NCBI GenBank assembly: GCA_964570785.1
Contig: CAZMZG010000003.1
Location: 5,516-69,515 of the forward strand
Source: Thermatribacter sp964570785
Lineage (GTDB): Bacteria; Atribacterota; Atribacteria; Atribacterales; Thermatribacteraceae
Direction of reading: 5' to 3'
DNA: 64,000 nt
Shown here: positions 1 through 8,857 of the stretch, one piece after another
How positions within the stretch are numbered: position 1 is the first letter of the stretch
Layout: each line of letters opens with the position of its first letter
Made by a program: the position numbers and the translations under genes
The notes under the pieces: model-generated
What the model was told of the DNA's origin: nothing
What the model saw: the letters and a program-made list of their open reading frames with translations, nothing else
Database searches by the model: none

Positions 1-668
1 GTTTAGGCTTTGAACCCAACGAGTTTGAGAAAACCATCCTGAACGTGCTGGAACCCCCGCGCAGTCCTTATAAGCTTCCCTTACGCGAGGTCATTGTTCC
101 CACCAGGACTACCAATCTTTATCTTGTCCCTGCCAATATTGACCTTGCGGGTGCAGAATATCGATTGATTGACAAGCTGGGAAGGGAGGATTTTCTTAAC
201 TCCAGTATCCAGAAGAGTAGCCTCGACTTCGACTACATCCTTATTGATTGCCCTCCGTCCCTGGGGATACTCACCATTAACGCTTTGAAAGCGGCCCGTG
301 AGGTCATCGTTACCATACAGCCTCACTACTTTGCTTTGCGGGGCATTGAAGAGTTTATGGAAACTATTGACCTGATGCGCGAGAACTTGAGGCACGAGCC
401 AGAAGTGTTTGTGCTTATAACCATCGCTGATGTGAGAACCAATCTCTACAAGGAAGTGATAGGGGAGATTAAAAGGTATTTTGGTGATCGGATGTTTAAG
501 ACCGTCATCCATAAAAACATCGCCCTTGCTGAAGCTACCAGCCATGGCATGCCAGTTATTGAATATGAGCCTACCTCAAGTGGTGCTCAAAACTATTTAT
601 CTCTGGCAAAGGAGGTGATTCGCTTTGAAAAAGAAAAGCCTAAAGCGCGGCTTCTCAGAAAGAATTGA
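1..668 (+). CDS. parA: ParA/Soj chromosome-partitioning ATPase, 5'-truncated
   Basis: Reading frame is open from the window edge, so the N-terminus with the deviant Walker A motif lies outside. The visible 222 residues carry the ParA/Soj core: a strand ending in ILIDCPPSLG (Walker B region with the catalytic-face Asp), the following TINAL helix, and the late AEATSHGMPVIEYEP segment typical of Soj. The family binds DNA non-specifically in its ATP dimer form and segregates origins with ParB. Its 3' end overlaps the ftsZ start by 44 nt, so partition and division genes are translationally linked here. ParB is not visible in the window. Family assignment is firm; a role in chromosome rather than plasmid segregation is inferred from the chromosomal housekeeping neighbours. 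Confidence 0.9.
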   Translation, partial: LGFEPNEFEKTILNVLEPPRSPYKLPLREVIVPTRTTNLYLVPANIDLAGAEYRLIDKLGREDFLNSSIQKSSLDFDYILIDCPPSLGILTINALKAAREVIVTIQPHYFALRGIEEFMETIDLMRENLRHEPEVFVLITIADVRTNLYKEVIGEIKRYFGDRMFKTVIHKNIALAEATSHGMPVIEYEPTSSGAQNYLSLAKEVIRFEKEKPKARLLRKN

Positions 669-1938
669 TTTTAAGAGAGAGCTCATTAGAGACACAACAC
701 GTGGCTTTAATCCGGAAGAGGCAGTGCAGGAAGAAACTCCGTCGGCACCTAAAAAGTCGACGCCCAGAAAAGCTTCTTCTCGCACTAAAAAGAAGGAGAC
801 TTCAGAAAAAATAGCTACCATCAAGGTGATTGGTGTTGGAGGAGGGGGAACTAACGCTATAAACCAGATGATAGAAGCGGGAATAGAAAATGTTGATCTG
901 ATAGTTATTAACACGGATATTCAGTCTTTACAGTGCTCTCTGGCGCCCCAAAAAATTCAAATTGGAGCTTCGCTAACCAGAGGTTTGGGAACCGGTGGAA
1001 ATCCCAAACTGGGAGAGGACGCCGCCCGGATGGACAAGGAAAGAATTGCTCGGCTTGTGGAGGGAGCGGACCTGGTTTTTATAACTGCCTGTATGGGAGG
1101 AGGCACGGGTACTGGTGCTTCTCCGGTGATAGCGGAACTGGCCCGTGAGGTTGGAGCCCTAACTGTAGGAGTAGTGACTAAGCCCTTTGGTTTTGAGGGA
1201 GCACGTCGGGCGAGACAGGCAGCAGAGGGTATTGAAAATTTGCGCAAAGTGGTGGATGCGCTTATCGTCATTCCCAATGATCGCCTGATGGAGATAGCCG
1301 ATCGAGATACTTCATTGGGAGAAGCTTTCAAAAAGGCCGATTTTGTTCTCTACCAGGCGGTAAGAGGCATAGCTGATCTCATTACTTCGCCTCAGGATAT
1401 AAACTTGGATCTCGCTGATTTGCGGACAGTACTTACTGGAGCGGGGACGGTTCTTATCGGCATTGGTCATGGTCGAGGCAAAGATAAAGCCAAGCAGGCT
1501 GCGGAAATGGCTATTTCCAGTCCTTTGCTGGAAGTTTCCATCAAAGGCGCTCGTTCTATCCTTTTGAGCATTACTGGCGGTCCGGATACAGGTATTCATG
1601 AGGTCAAGCAAATCGTTGATGTTATCAATAAGGCTGCAGGTACCGAAACGGACCTTCTTTTTGGTAACAAAATAGATCCTGAGTTGAGCAACGAAATACT
1701 GGTAACACTGGTAGCAACTCGCTTTGAGTCTTCCCCTGAGAAGGAATCGGAAGAGATTCCTCCCCTGGTCGAGAAAATAGCAGTTGATGCTCTGGAAAGC
1801 GATATTGATGATAAGCTCATCATTGAGGATGATCTTGATATCCCTGCTTTCTTAAGAGAAGAGCAGAAAAAAGATTCAGAAGGAAAAAGCCGGCTGGACG
1901 AAGTGCTGGGGATTTTTAAGAGATCGAGGAAGGAGTGA
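625..1938 (+). CDS. ftsZ: Cell division GTPase FtsZ with extended N- and C-termini
   Basis: FtsZ polymerises into the cytokinetic ring. The TTG start is chosen because GGAGGTG at 611-617 lies 7 nt upstream. The GTPase core begins near residue 65 (IKVIGVGGGGTNA), with the tubulin signature GGGTGTG at 158-164, the NTD motif near 96-98 and the T7-loop region NLDLADL. Two oddities are visible. About 63 Lys/Arg-rich residues precede the core, where many FtsZ proteins have 10-30. The conserved FtsA/ZipA-binding peptide DIPAFLR (405-411) is not terminal but is followed by 26 residues ending in a basic tail. The start of the gene lies inside parA. No ftsA is visible, so the division operon differs from the usual dcw arrangement. 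Confidence 0.96.
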   Translation: MKKKSLKRGFSERIDFKRELIRDTTRGFNPEEAVQEETPSAPKKSTPRKASSRTKKKETSEKIATIKVIGVGGGGTNAINQMIEAGIENVDLIVINTDIQSLQCSLAPQKIQIGASLTRGLGTGGNPKLGEDAARMDKERIARLVEGADLVFITACMGGGTGTGASPVIAELAREVGALTVGVVTKPFGFEGARRARQAAEGIENLRKVVDALIVIPNDRLMEIADRDTSLGEAFKKADFVLYQAVRGIADLITSPQDINLDLADLRTVLTGAGTVLIGIGHGRGKDKAKQAAEMAISSPLLEVSIKGARSILLSITGGPDTGIHEVKQIVDVINKAAGTETDLLFGNKIDPELSNEILVTLVATRFESSPEKESEEIPPLVEKIAVDALESDIDDKLIIEDDLDIPAFLREEQKKDSEGKSRLDEVLGIFKRSRKE

Positions 1939-1944
1939 CCGAAC

Positions 1945-3033
1945 ATGACTTTTCTTTTTGGTAAAGAGTTAACCAGGGAAGAGATATTGAAGAGAGTGGG
2001 TGATATTTCTCAGATTGGAGGGGTAAGATTAGCCTGTCTTGCCGATGGGGCGGAACGAGGAGTACGCATAGCAGAAGTAAACACCGGAGGAGGGCTTTAT
2101 TACACCGTTTTACTGGATCGGGGCATGGACATTGCCTGGACTTCTTATAAGGGAATAAGCATAGCCTGGCGCTCGGCGACTGGTAATCTTTCGCCTTTTT
2201 TCTTTGAACCAGAAGGCCTGGGATGGTTGCGCGGTTTCCATGGGGGGTTGATGAACACCTGCGGTCTTACCTATCATGGAGCTCCCTGCAAAGATAAGAG
2301 CACTCATCCCTTTCTCGAAGAGGAAGAGCTGGGTCTTCACGGAAGGGCTTCCTTTACTCCTGCAAGTTGTGTTTGGGTTGATGGAGAATGGCAAGGAGAC
2401 CAGTATATTTTCTGGGTTCAGGGCAAAGTTCGTGAAGCCATTGTATTTGGTGACAAACTGGTTCTGTACCGCAAAATCTGGGGTCGTTTGGGAGAAAACA
2501 TTATTTACATCGAGGATAGAGTGCGCAACGAAGGTTCTCAGGAAAGTCCTTTCATGATTCTGTACCATGTTAATGTTGGCTACCCAGTTCTTGACGAAGG
2601 TAGTCGTTTGCTTTTACCAGTTACCAAAACTGTTCCCCGGGACAAGCATGCTGAAGAAGGCAAGGAAAACTGGGATGCTTTTGCGGCTCCCCAGAAAGGT
2701 TACTTTGAAAAAGTGTATTTGCACTATCCAAAAATCCTCGAAGATGGCAAATCTGCTTCTTTACTTTTAAACGAGAAAATGCAACTTGGGGTTTACCTCA
2801 AGTTTGATGTTGAAGCTTTGCCCTACTTTACGGAGTGGAAGATGCTGGGTGAGGGAGAATACGTTCTGGGTATGGAACCTGGAAATGCCTTTCCGCTGGG
2901 GAGGAGTAAAGAACGCGTTGAGGGAAGGCTCCGGTTTTTGAAGCCTGGCGAGGAACAGCGCATTACTCTTGAGATAGGTATTCTTGATGCTACGGACCAG
3001 ATAAGGGAGTTTCGCAAGTACCTGGGGATTTAA
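1945..3033 (+). CDS. DUF4432 / aldose-1-epimerase-like protein
   Basis: 362 residues resembling the galactose-mutarotase-like beta-sandwich superfamily, in the DUF4432 branch. Visible family features are LLDRGMDI near residue 57, the GG-x-MNTCGL block near 100, LHGRAS near 130 and the late GMEPGNAFP segment, where acidic and His residues usually line a sugar pocket. Members are thought to act on aldoses or related carbohydrates, but the substrate cannot be read from sequence. ATG at 1945 is preceded by AGGAGTG. It lies 6 nt after ftsZ and converges with the transglycosylase gene with a 1-nt gap. No other sugar genes are adjacent, so a role in carbohydrate turnover is inference only. Confidence 0.75.
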   Translation: MTFLFGKELTREEILKRVGDISQIGGVRLACLADGAERGVRIAEVNTGGGLYYTVLLDRGMDIAWTSYKGISIAWRSATGNLSPFFFEPEGLGWLRGFHGGLMNTCGLTYHGAPCKDKSTHPFLEEEELGLHGRASFTPASCVWVDGEWQGDQYIFWVQGKVREAIVFGDKLVLYRKIWGRLGENIIYIEDRVRNEGSQESPFMILYHVNVGYPVLDEGSRLLLPVTKTVPRDKHAEEGKENWDAFAAPQKGYFEKVYLHYPKILEDGKSASLLLNEKMQLGVYLKFDVEALPYFTEWKMLGEGEYVLGMEPGNAFPLGRSKERVEGRLRFLKPGEEQRITLEIGILDATDQIREFRKYLGI

Positions 3034-3034
3034 C

Positions 3035-5143
3035 TTAAAAAAGTTGCTGGATTGAGAAATAGCCTTTCCATATTAAGGAGTAATAAAAGTAATTGACAAG
3101 CACTTTTTCAAGGTATCCTTTGGTTTCCGAAAAGGGAATACTTTCAAAGAAGAAATCGGGATCGGCTGGATACCTCTGAAGCCATTGTTGTACTCTGCCT
3201 GGCCCAGCGTTGTAAGAGCAGATGACTTGAACGAGTTTTTCCTCAAACTGCTTTAAAAGATAATCAAGATAAGCAACGCCGATGTGGATGTTAATTTCAG
3301 GATTAAGTAAGCTTTCCTCGTCGACTGTTTCAAGCGTGAGTTTTGTTTTGCCAGTTTCCAGCATCCACTGTGCTGTTTGGGGCATGAGTTGAGTAAGTCC
3401 CAGGGCCCCTGCCCGGGATTTAATGTTGACCTCGAAGAAGCTTTCAGCACGAATTACCGAAAGCACCAGGTAAGGGTCCACTCCCCTGAAGAGATGGGTG
3501 GCTTTTTCCACTTTTTCTTTGAAGAAGAGGGGATAGAGGTTTCTAAGCAAAATCAAGTTTTGGCCTGCTTGAGGGAAGTTCTGTTGAAGGTATAAAGCAT
3601 GGAGAATGGCTTTGCGGTACTCACTTAGACTGATGTAGAGCTTTACGAGCTCAAAATGTAAAAGCTTTACCGAGGGATTTTTGTAGTGTAAAAAGAGTAG
3701 CTCTATTTCTGCGTTTCGGTAAAAACCTTTTTCTTTAAGAAAAAGATAGGTTTCCCAGTGCTTTTCGGCTCTTTTGAGTTGAGAGGACAAACTCTGGGGA
3801 TAGTTTTCTATTTCTGGAGGTGGATGATTTTCAATCTTAAAACGTTTCTGAGGGTCATAACCTCTCCGTGTTAATTCCTGCCAGCTGCGCACGAAGTAGT
3901 AGTCAATGTTTCCACCTTCGATGATTTCCCAGAGAAGTTCTGGTTTGTCATTTTTGCTCAGTTTGTAGGACCAGAAAAGGACCTGGTTTTTATGCTGCGG
4001 GAACTTTTGCAAGCCTTCCAGTGCCTCTTCGATTTGATCAAAGTTGCCTTCCCCGAGAGCCTTGTGGAACCATTCAAGGTAAAAAGTGTCCTTGTGAGGG
4101 AAAAGCTCCAACGCTTTGTGGAGAACAGTTGAATAGTTTTTGTCGTCTCCCAAGGCCAGGTAACAGGCGAGGAGATTGAGATAGACACTGAAAAGGTAAG
4201 AGGAATGGGGATAATCTTGGAGCAGCTTCTGGTAATGGTTTATAGCTTCCGGGTAGTTTGCAGAACGCTGATTTAGAACTCCTCGGTAAAAGAGTAGCAT
4301 TTCCTGAAAATAGGCTTCCTGGCTATATTTTTCAAGAAGCTCCTGCAGTCCAGATAAGTTGTTTGTGGCGAGTAAGTACCGTATTTGCAGCACAAGGAAG
4401 TTTTCTTCTTGCGAGGGTTTGAGGGTGTGTTTTTTTATTTCTTCGAGTATGCTTCTGGTTTCTTGAAGAAGGTTCAGAGAAAGTGCGAATGAAGCTAACT
4501 CAAGAAGCGAACCCCCAGACAGGGTTTCCAGATTTAATCTAGGGAAAATTTGTGTAAACAGGTCCCTGGTTGAAGCATATTTTTGCGTGGGGTATTTTTT
4601 GAAGATGGTTTTTAAGAGTAGACCTGCTTCATTAGTTTTGCCTTTTTGAAGGAGTGTTTCTACCATCAGTGCCAGAGATTGCTGGTGCTGTTCATCTGAG
4701 AAAGCATACTGCAAAGCTTTTATGTTGTAATTTAGGGCCTGTTGAGGATAACCACTTTTGAGGTATCTTTCTGCGCTCTGATAGTAGATTGAGAAAAGGA
4801 GGGGGGAATTTGGAAAAAACTTTTCGGCAAGCAAGAGCCAGAGAGGGGCTTTTTGTAAGAACGATTTTTCGGGAAGAGCAAAAAGCCAGAGGTACAGCGC
4901 GTGATCGATGCAAAATGGATCTCCTGCTCCAAGGCTTTTTAGAATCAATACTTCAGCCTCATTTACTTTCCCTTTCTTGATCAGGGAGGCTATTTTCAGA
5001 AAGTTTTCTTGATTTACTGCTCTACAGGATGATTTCCAGAAAAAAAGCAGAGTAGCTAAAATTAATAGCGAAAGAACAATAGTGGTAATCTTTTTTGGGA
5101 ATGGATAAAGTGAAGACGTTATCATTTTCTTCCTGTTTTTCAT
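3035..5143 (-). CDS. Membrane-anchored lytic transglycosylase with TPR-like repeats
   Basis: 702 residues. An N-terminal hydrophobic segment (about 18-38, preceded by KK) would export or anchor the protein. Residues 45-540 are a long helical array of TPR-like repeats, as in the superhelical domain of Slt70. The C-terminus is an SLT domain: IRAESFF near 564 with catalytic Glu567, GLTQLMP near 582-588 and YNAGPGRV near 644-651. It should cleave peptidoglycan glycan strands with 1,6-anhydro product formation in the cell envelope. The start is uncertain: ATG at 5143 has no clear ribosome site, while an in-frame ATG at 5125 follows AGGAAG closely. It is divergent from polX and convergent with the DUF4432 gene. 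Confidence 0.88.
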   Translation of the reverse strand: MKNRKKMITSSLYPFPKKITTIVLSLLILATLLFFWKSSCRAVNQENFLKIASLIKKGKVNEAEVLILKSLGAGDPFCIDHALYLWLFALPEKSFLQKAPLWLLLAEKFFPNSPLLFSIYYQSAERYLKSGYPQQALNYNIKALQYAFSDEQHQQSLALMVETLLQKGKTNEAGLLLKTIFKKYPTQKYASTRDLFTQIFPRLNLETLSGGSLLELASFALSLNLLQETRSILEEIKKHTLKPSQEENFLVLQIRYLLATNNLSGLQELLEKYSQEAYFQEMLLFYRGVLNQRSANYPEAINHYQKLLQDYPHSSYLFSVYLNLLACYLALGDDKNYSTVLHKALELFPHKDTFYLEWFHKALGEGNFDQIEEALEGLQKFPQHKNQVLFWSYKLSKNDKPELLWEIIEGGNIDYYFVRSWQELTRRGYDPQKRFKIENHPPPEIENYPQSLSSQLKRAEKHWETYLFLKEKGFYRNAEIELLFLHYKNPSVKLLHFELVKLYISLSEYRKAILHALYLQQNFPQAGQNLILLRNLYPLFFKEKVEKATHLFRGVDPYLVLSVIRAESFFEVNIKSRAGALGLTQLMPQTAQWMLETGKTKLTLETVDEESLLNPEINIHIGVAYLDYLLKQFEEKLVQVICSYNAGPGRVQQWLQRYPADPDFFFESIPFSETKGYLEKVLVNYFYYSLIWKGYFSIQQLF

Positions 5144-5194
5144 TTTGAGTTATGATAACATGTTAATCAGGGGTTGCAAAGGGGATGGAGAGTT

Positions 5195-6946
5195 ATGAGA
5201 AACCAGGAAGTGGCTAGGGTGCTTCGGGACATAGCTACTCTTCTCGAAATCAAAGGTGAGAATCGCTTTAGAGTGGTTGCTCATGAAGAGGCTGCACGAC
5301 GTATAGAGTCTTGGCCAGAGCCGATTGAAGAAGTGTGGCGGAAGGGCGAGCTTACCAAAATACCAGGCATTGGGGCAAGTATTGCTGCGAAGATTTCAGA
5401 GTACCTGCAAACAGGAAAAATGCAATACCTTGAGGAACTGACCCGGGAAGTACCTCCTGAGTTAATAGAACTAACCAGGGTTCCGGGGGTTGGCCCCAAG
5501 CTTGCCAAATTGCTTTACGAAGAACTGGGAATAAAAAGCCTGGAAGAGCTGGAGAGGGCAATAGCTGAGCAAAAACTACGGAATCTCCCCCGTTTGGGGG
5601 TCAAAAGCGAGGAAAAAATTAAAAAAGGTCTTGAGATGTTGAAGCGTCAAAAAGGGAGAATGCTTCTTGGCCAGGTCCTTCCGGTTGTTGAAGAAATCGT
5701 AGCCCTGCTTAAGGAAAAAACCGGTGTTGAAAACGTAAGCCCTGCAGGTAGTGTACGCCGCATGAAGGAGACTATAGGAGATATAGATATTCTGGTGGCC
5801 AGTTCTCAGGCAGAAAAAATAATGGACGTGTTTGTCGCTTTGCCCCTGGTAAGGGAGGTTCTTGCCAAGGGAGCTACCAAGTCGAGCGTTGTGCTTCATG
5901 ATGGATTGCAGGTTGACCTGAGGGTGGTGGAGCCGATTTCTTTTGGGGCAGCGCTTCAGTATTTTACCGGTTCAAAAGCTCATAATATCAGATTGCGAGA
6001 GATTGCGATCAAGAAAGGTCTTAAGGTGAATGAATACGGAGTTTTCAAGATAGACAATGGCCAGCGAGTGGGTGGAGAAAGGGAGGAGGAGATTTATGAG
6101 ATTTTGGGGATGGAGTGGATTCCACCGGAGTTACGCGAGGATCAGGGAGAAATCGAGGCTGCGCTCGAAAAGAGACTGCCGGTTTTGATAGAGCTTTCAG
6201 ATATCAAGGGAGATTTGCATGTGCATTCTCGCTGGAGTGATGGATTGAACTCTATAGAAGAAATGGCCGAAGCAGCCTTGAAAAGAGGTTACCAGTATCT
6301 TGCTATTTGTGATCACACTCAGTCTCTTGCAGTCGCTTCTGGACTTGGTCCTGAAGAACTAAGAGAGCGGAGCAAAGAAATTCAGAGATGGAACACTGAA
6401 GGGAGAGGGCTTTTACTCCTTTCAGGTGTGGAAGTAAACATATTGAGCGACGGTTCTCTGGATCTTTCTCAGGAAAACCTCTCGGAACTCGATGTGGTAA
6501 TAGGAGGCTTGCATTCGGGATTGAACCAGTCAAAAGATAAAATAATGATGCGTCTTCAAAAGGCTATGTACAATCCTTATGTTCAGGTAATCAGCCATCC
6601 TACGGGAAGACTCATCAATAAGAGAGAAGCTTACAATGTGGATCTGGATAAGTTGCTGGCATTGGCAATCCATACGGGTACCTTCCTGGAGATAAATGCC
6701 CAGCCGGAGCGTCTGGATCTGCGTGATATAGATGCTCGCAAGGCTAAAGAGAGTTTCGGTCTAAGGATGATTATCTCTACCGATGCTCACGAACCCAAAT
6801 CTCTGGACTACATGCGTTTGGGAGTAGCCCAGGCCAGAAGAGCCTGGCTTACTGCTGAAGACGTTTTAAACACTTACAACCTGGAAAAACTTCTGGACTA
6901 TTTGTCTCGGAAGAGAAAAACCAGGGCAAAAAGTATTCCTGGTTGA
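5195..6946 (+). CDS. polX: Family X DNA polymerase with PHP domain (PolX)
   Basis: 583 residues from an ATG preceded by GGATGGAG; an in-frame TTG 21 nt earlier is less likely because PolX proteins start with this MRNQEV-type sequence. Domain order is typical: 8-kDa-like helix-hairpin-helix region (1-90, with IPGIGASIA and VPGVGPKLA motifs), palm and nucleotidyltransferase with GSVRR (185-189) and the metal-binding GDIDIL (D196, D198), then a C-terminal PHP domain with DLHVHSRWSDG (H342, H344) and ICDHTQS. The family fills short gaps in base-excision repair, and the PHP domain gives Mn-dependent 3'-5' exonuclease and AP-endonuclease activity. Its stop codon abuts the nadE stop codon with no spacer (TGATCA at 6944-6949). 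Confidence 0.95.
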   Translation: MRNQEVARVLRDIATLLEIKGENRFRVVAHEEAARRIESWPEPIEEVWRKGELTKIPGIGASIAAKISEYLQTGKMQYLEELTREVPPELIELTRVPGVGPKLAKLLYEELGIKSLEELERAIAEQKLRNLPRLGVKSEEKIKKGLEMLKRQKGRMLLGQVLPVVEEIVALLKEKTGVENVSPAGSVRRMKETIGDIDILVASSQAEKIMDVFVALPLVREVLAKGATKSSVVLHDGLQVDLRVVEPISFGAALQYFTGSKAHNIRLREIAIKKGLKVNEYGVFKIDNGQRVGGEREEEIYEILGMEWIPPELREDQGEIEAALEKRLPVLIELSDIKGDLHVHSRWSDGLNSIEEMAEAALKRGYQYLAICDHTQSLAVASGLGPEELRERSKEIQRWNTEGRGLLLLSGVEVNILSDGSLDLSQENLSELDVVIGGLHSGLNQSKDKIMMRLQKAMYNPYVQVISHPTGRLINKREAYNVDLDKLLALAIHTGTFLEINAQPERLDLRDIDARKAKESFGLRMIISTDAHEPKSLDYMRLGVAQARRAWLTAEDVLNTYNLEKLLDYLSRKRKTRAKSIPG

Positions 6947-8674
6947 TCAGGTTTCTCGGAAGCGATTAGTTATGGGCATTCTCCAGTCTTTGCCGAAAGC
7001 ACGAGTTGATATTTTTATACCCACTGGGGCCTGTTTTCTTTTGTATTCGCTTTTTCTGAGCATTTCAATGGTTTGTAGGATGATATTCCTTGCAAAACCC
7101 TTATCCACTATTTCTTCAGGATCGAGGTTTTCCTCAATATAGTATTTCAAAATTTCGTCAAGAACTTCGTAAGGGGGTAGCTTTTCCTGATCGGTCTGGT
7201 TGGGCCTGAGTTCGGCTGAGGGAGCTTTTTCGAAGACCCTTTTGGGGATAATTGCTGCTCCTTTTTTTCGGTTGTACCATCTGCCTATGCGATATACATC
7301 AGTTTTGTAAACGTCTTTTATAACAGCGAGGCCCCCTGCCATGTCGCCGTAAAGAGTTGCGTAACCGGTAGCCATTTCGCTTTTGTTACCAGTGGTGAGC
7401 ACCAGCCACCCGAACTTGTTGGATAGGGCCATCAGATAGTTGCCTCTGATTCTGGCCTGTATGTTTTCCTCTGTGGTGTCAGGGCTTGCTTTCTTAAAGG
7501 CCTCCTCCAGGACCTTAAGGTAAGATTCAAAAACCCTGTCTATGGGAATGGTTAGCATCTCTATTTTCAAGTTTCGAGCTAACTGATGGGCATCTTCAAG
7601 ACTTTCTTGCGAAGTATAAGGAGAGGGCATAAGAACTCCTTTAACGTTTTCGCTACCCAGGGCTTCTGTGGCTATAGTGGCTACCAGAGAAGAATCCATC
7701 CCTCCGCTCAAACCAACTACCACCTTTTTAAAGCCATTTTTCCTTACGTAGTCTCTTACTCCAGTGACCAGGCCTTTAAAGATTTCTTCTTCTCTTTCCA
7801 GTGAAGAACCGGGTTTTTTTGGATATCTCTCCTTTTTGGGTTTTGGGGATGGTAACTCCAAAACCTTGAAAGGAAGATTCTGGGGGGATATGTATCTTCG
7901 TCTGGGGTCCAGGAGGTTTATCCTGAGGTTTTCATCGAGGTCGATATCTATGGTGGCTATTTCTTCTGCGAAGGTTTCTCCCCTGAGTACGAGTTTTCCA
8001 TTGGGATTACTCACTAAGCTTGTTCCGTCAAAAAGCAGCTCATCCTGTCCTCCTACCATGTTGCAGTAAGCGATAGCTACGTGGTAGTCATAAGCTTTCA
8101 TAGAAAGGTATTTTGCCCTGAGGAGGGGCTTGCCGATGTGGTAGGGCGAAGCTGAGATGTTAGCTACAAGATGCACACCGTAGCCCAGGGTTAATGAAGC
8201 CAGTGGTTCTGCAGGGTTCCATATGTCTTCACAGATGGTGATGCCTATTTTTATTTCTCCCATTTTTAAAATCATCATTTCCTGGCCAGGTTTGAAGTAT
8301 CGATGCTCGTCGAAAACTCCATAGTTGGGGAGGGAAAGCTTGTGGTAAATACCCAGAATTTTGCCGTCCTGGATTACGGCTGCCGAGTTGTAGGCATCTT
8401 CCTGGCAGTCTATAAACCCAACTATTGTAGTCACCTGCTTACCATTGCTGAAGGAGGCAAGCTCTTCCAGCGAGGCCCGGTTTTCCTTGAGAAAGGAAAG
8501 TTTAAGCATGAGGTCTTCGGGTGGATAGCCTGAGAGAAACAGCTCAGGAAGCAGCAAAAGATCGCTCTCCCTTTGCTCTGCTACCTCCAGAGCCCTCTTG
8601 GCTTTTTCGAGGTTTCCCTGGAAATCTCCTAAGATAGGATTCAGTTGGGCAAGGGTTACTCTCAGCTTTTTCAA
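6947..8674 (-). CDS. nadE: Glutamine-dependent NAD+ synthetase
   Basis: 575 residues in two domains. The N-terminal nitrilase-like amidase (1-260) has the Glu44-Lys112-Cys148 triad in LLPELFLSG, HKLSLPNYG and ITICEDIW. The C-terminal NAD synthase domain has the PP-loop SGGMDSS at 323-329. It amidates nicotinic-acid adenine dinucleotide with ammonia channelled from glutamine, the last step of NAD+ synthesis. The start is TTG, with AAGGGG about 9 nt upstream; an out-of-frame ATG lies just before it. A near-consensus promoter on the same strand sits at 8708-8736. It is a single-gene unit, convergent with polX. Confidence 0.95.
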   Translation of the reverse strand: MKKLRVTLAQLNPILGDFQGNLEKAKRALEVAEQRESDLLLLPELFLSGYPPEDLMLKLSFLKENRASLEELASFSNGKQVTTIVGFIDCQEDAYNSAAVIQDGKILGIYHKLSLPNYGVFDEHRYFKPGQEMMILKMGEIKIGITICEDIWNPAEPLASLTLGYGVHLVANISASPYHIGKPLLRAKYLSMKAYDYHVAIAYCNMVGGQDELLFDGTSLVSNPNGKLVLRGETFAEEIATIDIDLDENLRINLLDPRRRYISPQNLPFKVLELPSPKPKKERYPKKPGSSLEREEEIFKGLVTGVRDYVRKNGFKKVVVGLSGGMDSSLVATIATEALGSENVKGVLMPSPYTSQESLEDAHQLARNLKIEMLTIPIDRVFESYLKVLEEAFKKASPDTTEENIQARIRGNYLMALSNKFGWLVLTTGNKSEMATGYATLYGDMAGGLAVIKDVYKTDVYRIGRWYNRKKGAAIIPKRVFEKAPSAELRPNQTDQEKLPPYEVLDEILKYYIEENLDPEEIVDKGFARNIILQTIEMLRKSEYKRKQAPVGIKISTRAFGKDWRMPITNRFRET

Positions 8675-8707
8675 GACTCATAACCCCTTTTGTACTCTTT
8701 CTATGAA

Positions 8708-8736
8708 CTTATACACTATTTTTGTGGTTTTGGCAA
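8708..8736 (-). promoter_or_regulatory. Predicted sigma-70-type promoter for nadE
   Basis: Read on the reverse strand: TTGCCA (8736-8731), 17-nt spacer, TATAAG (8713-8708). Both hexamers match the consensus at 5 of 6 positions and spacing is ideal. Transcription would begin near 8701, giving a leader of about 27 nt before the TTG start. Confidence 0.55.
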
Positions 8737-8783
8737 TTTGGAGGTAAACAGCCTAATGAGGTGGCGGGTGAGTCATTATTTAA

Positions 8784-8813
8784 TTGACTTTCTTCTCAGG
8801 CTTGGGGTATTAT
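8784..8813 (+). promoter_or_regulatory. Predicted sigma-70-type promoter for leuC-leuD-glyA
   Basis: TTGACT (8784-8789), 18-nt spacer, TATTAT (8808-8813); each hexamer matches at 5 of 6. It lies in the nadE/leuC divergent gap and would give a leader of about 37 nt. No T-box, leucine attenuator or riboswitch-like structure is evident in this short space. Confidence 0.45.
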
Positions 8814-8857
8814 TTGGGAAACGCTAAGTGGAGGATTGGAAGCAAGGAGCGATGAAA

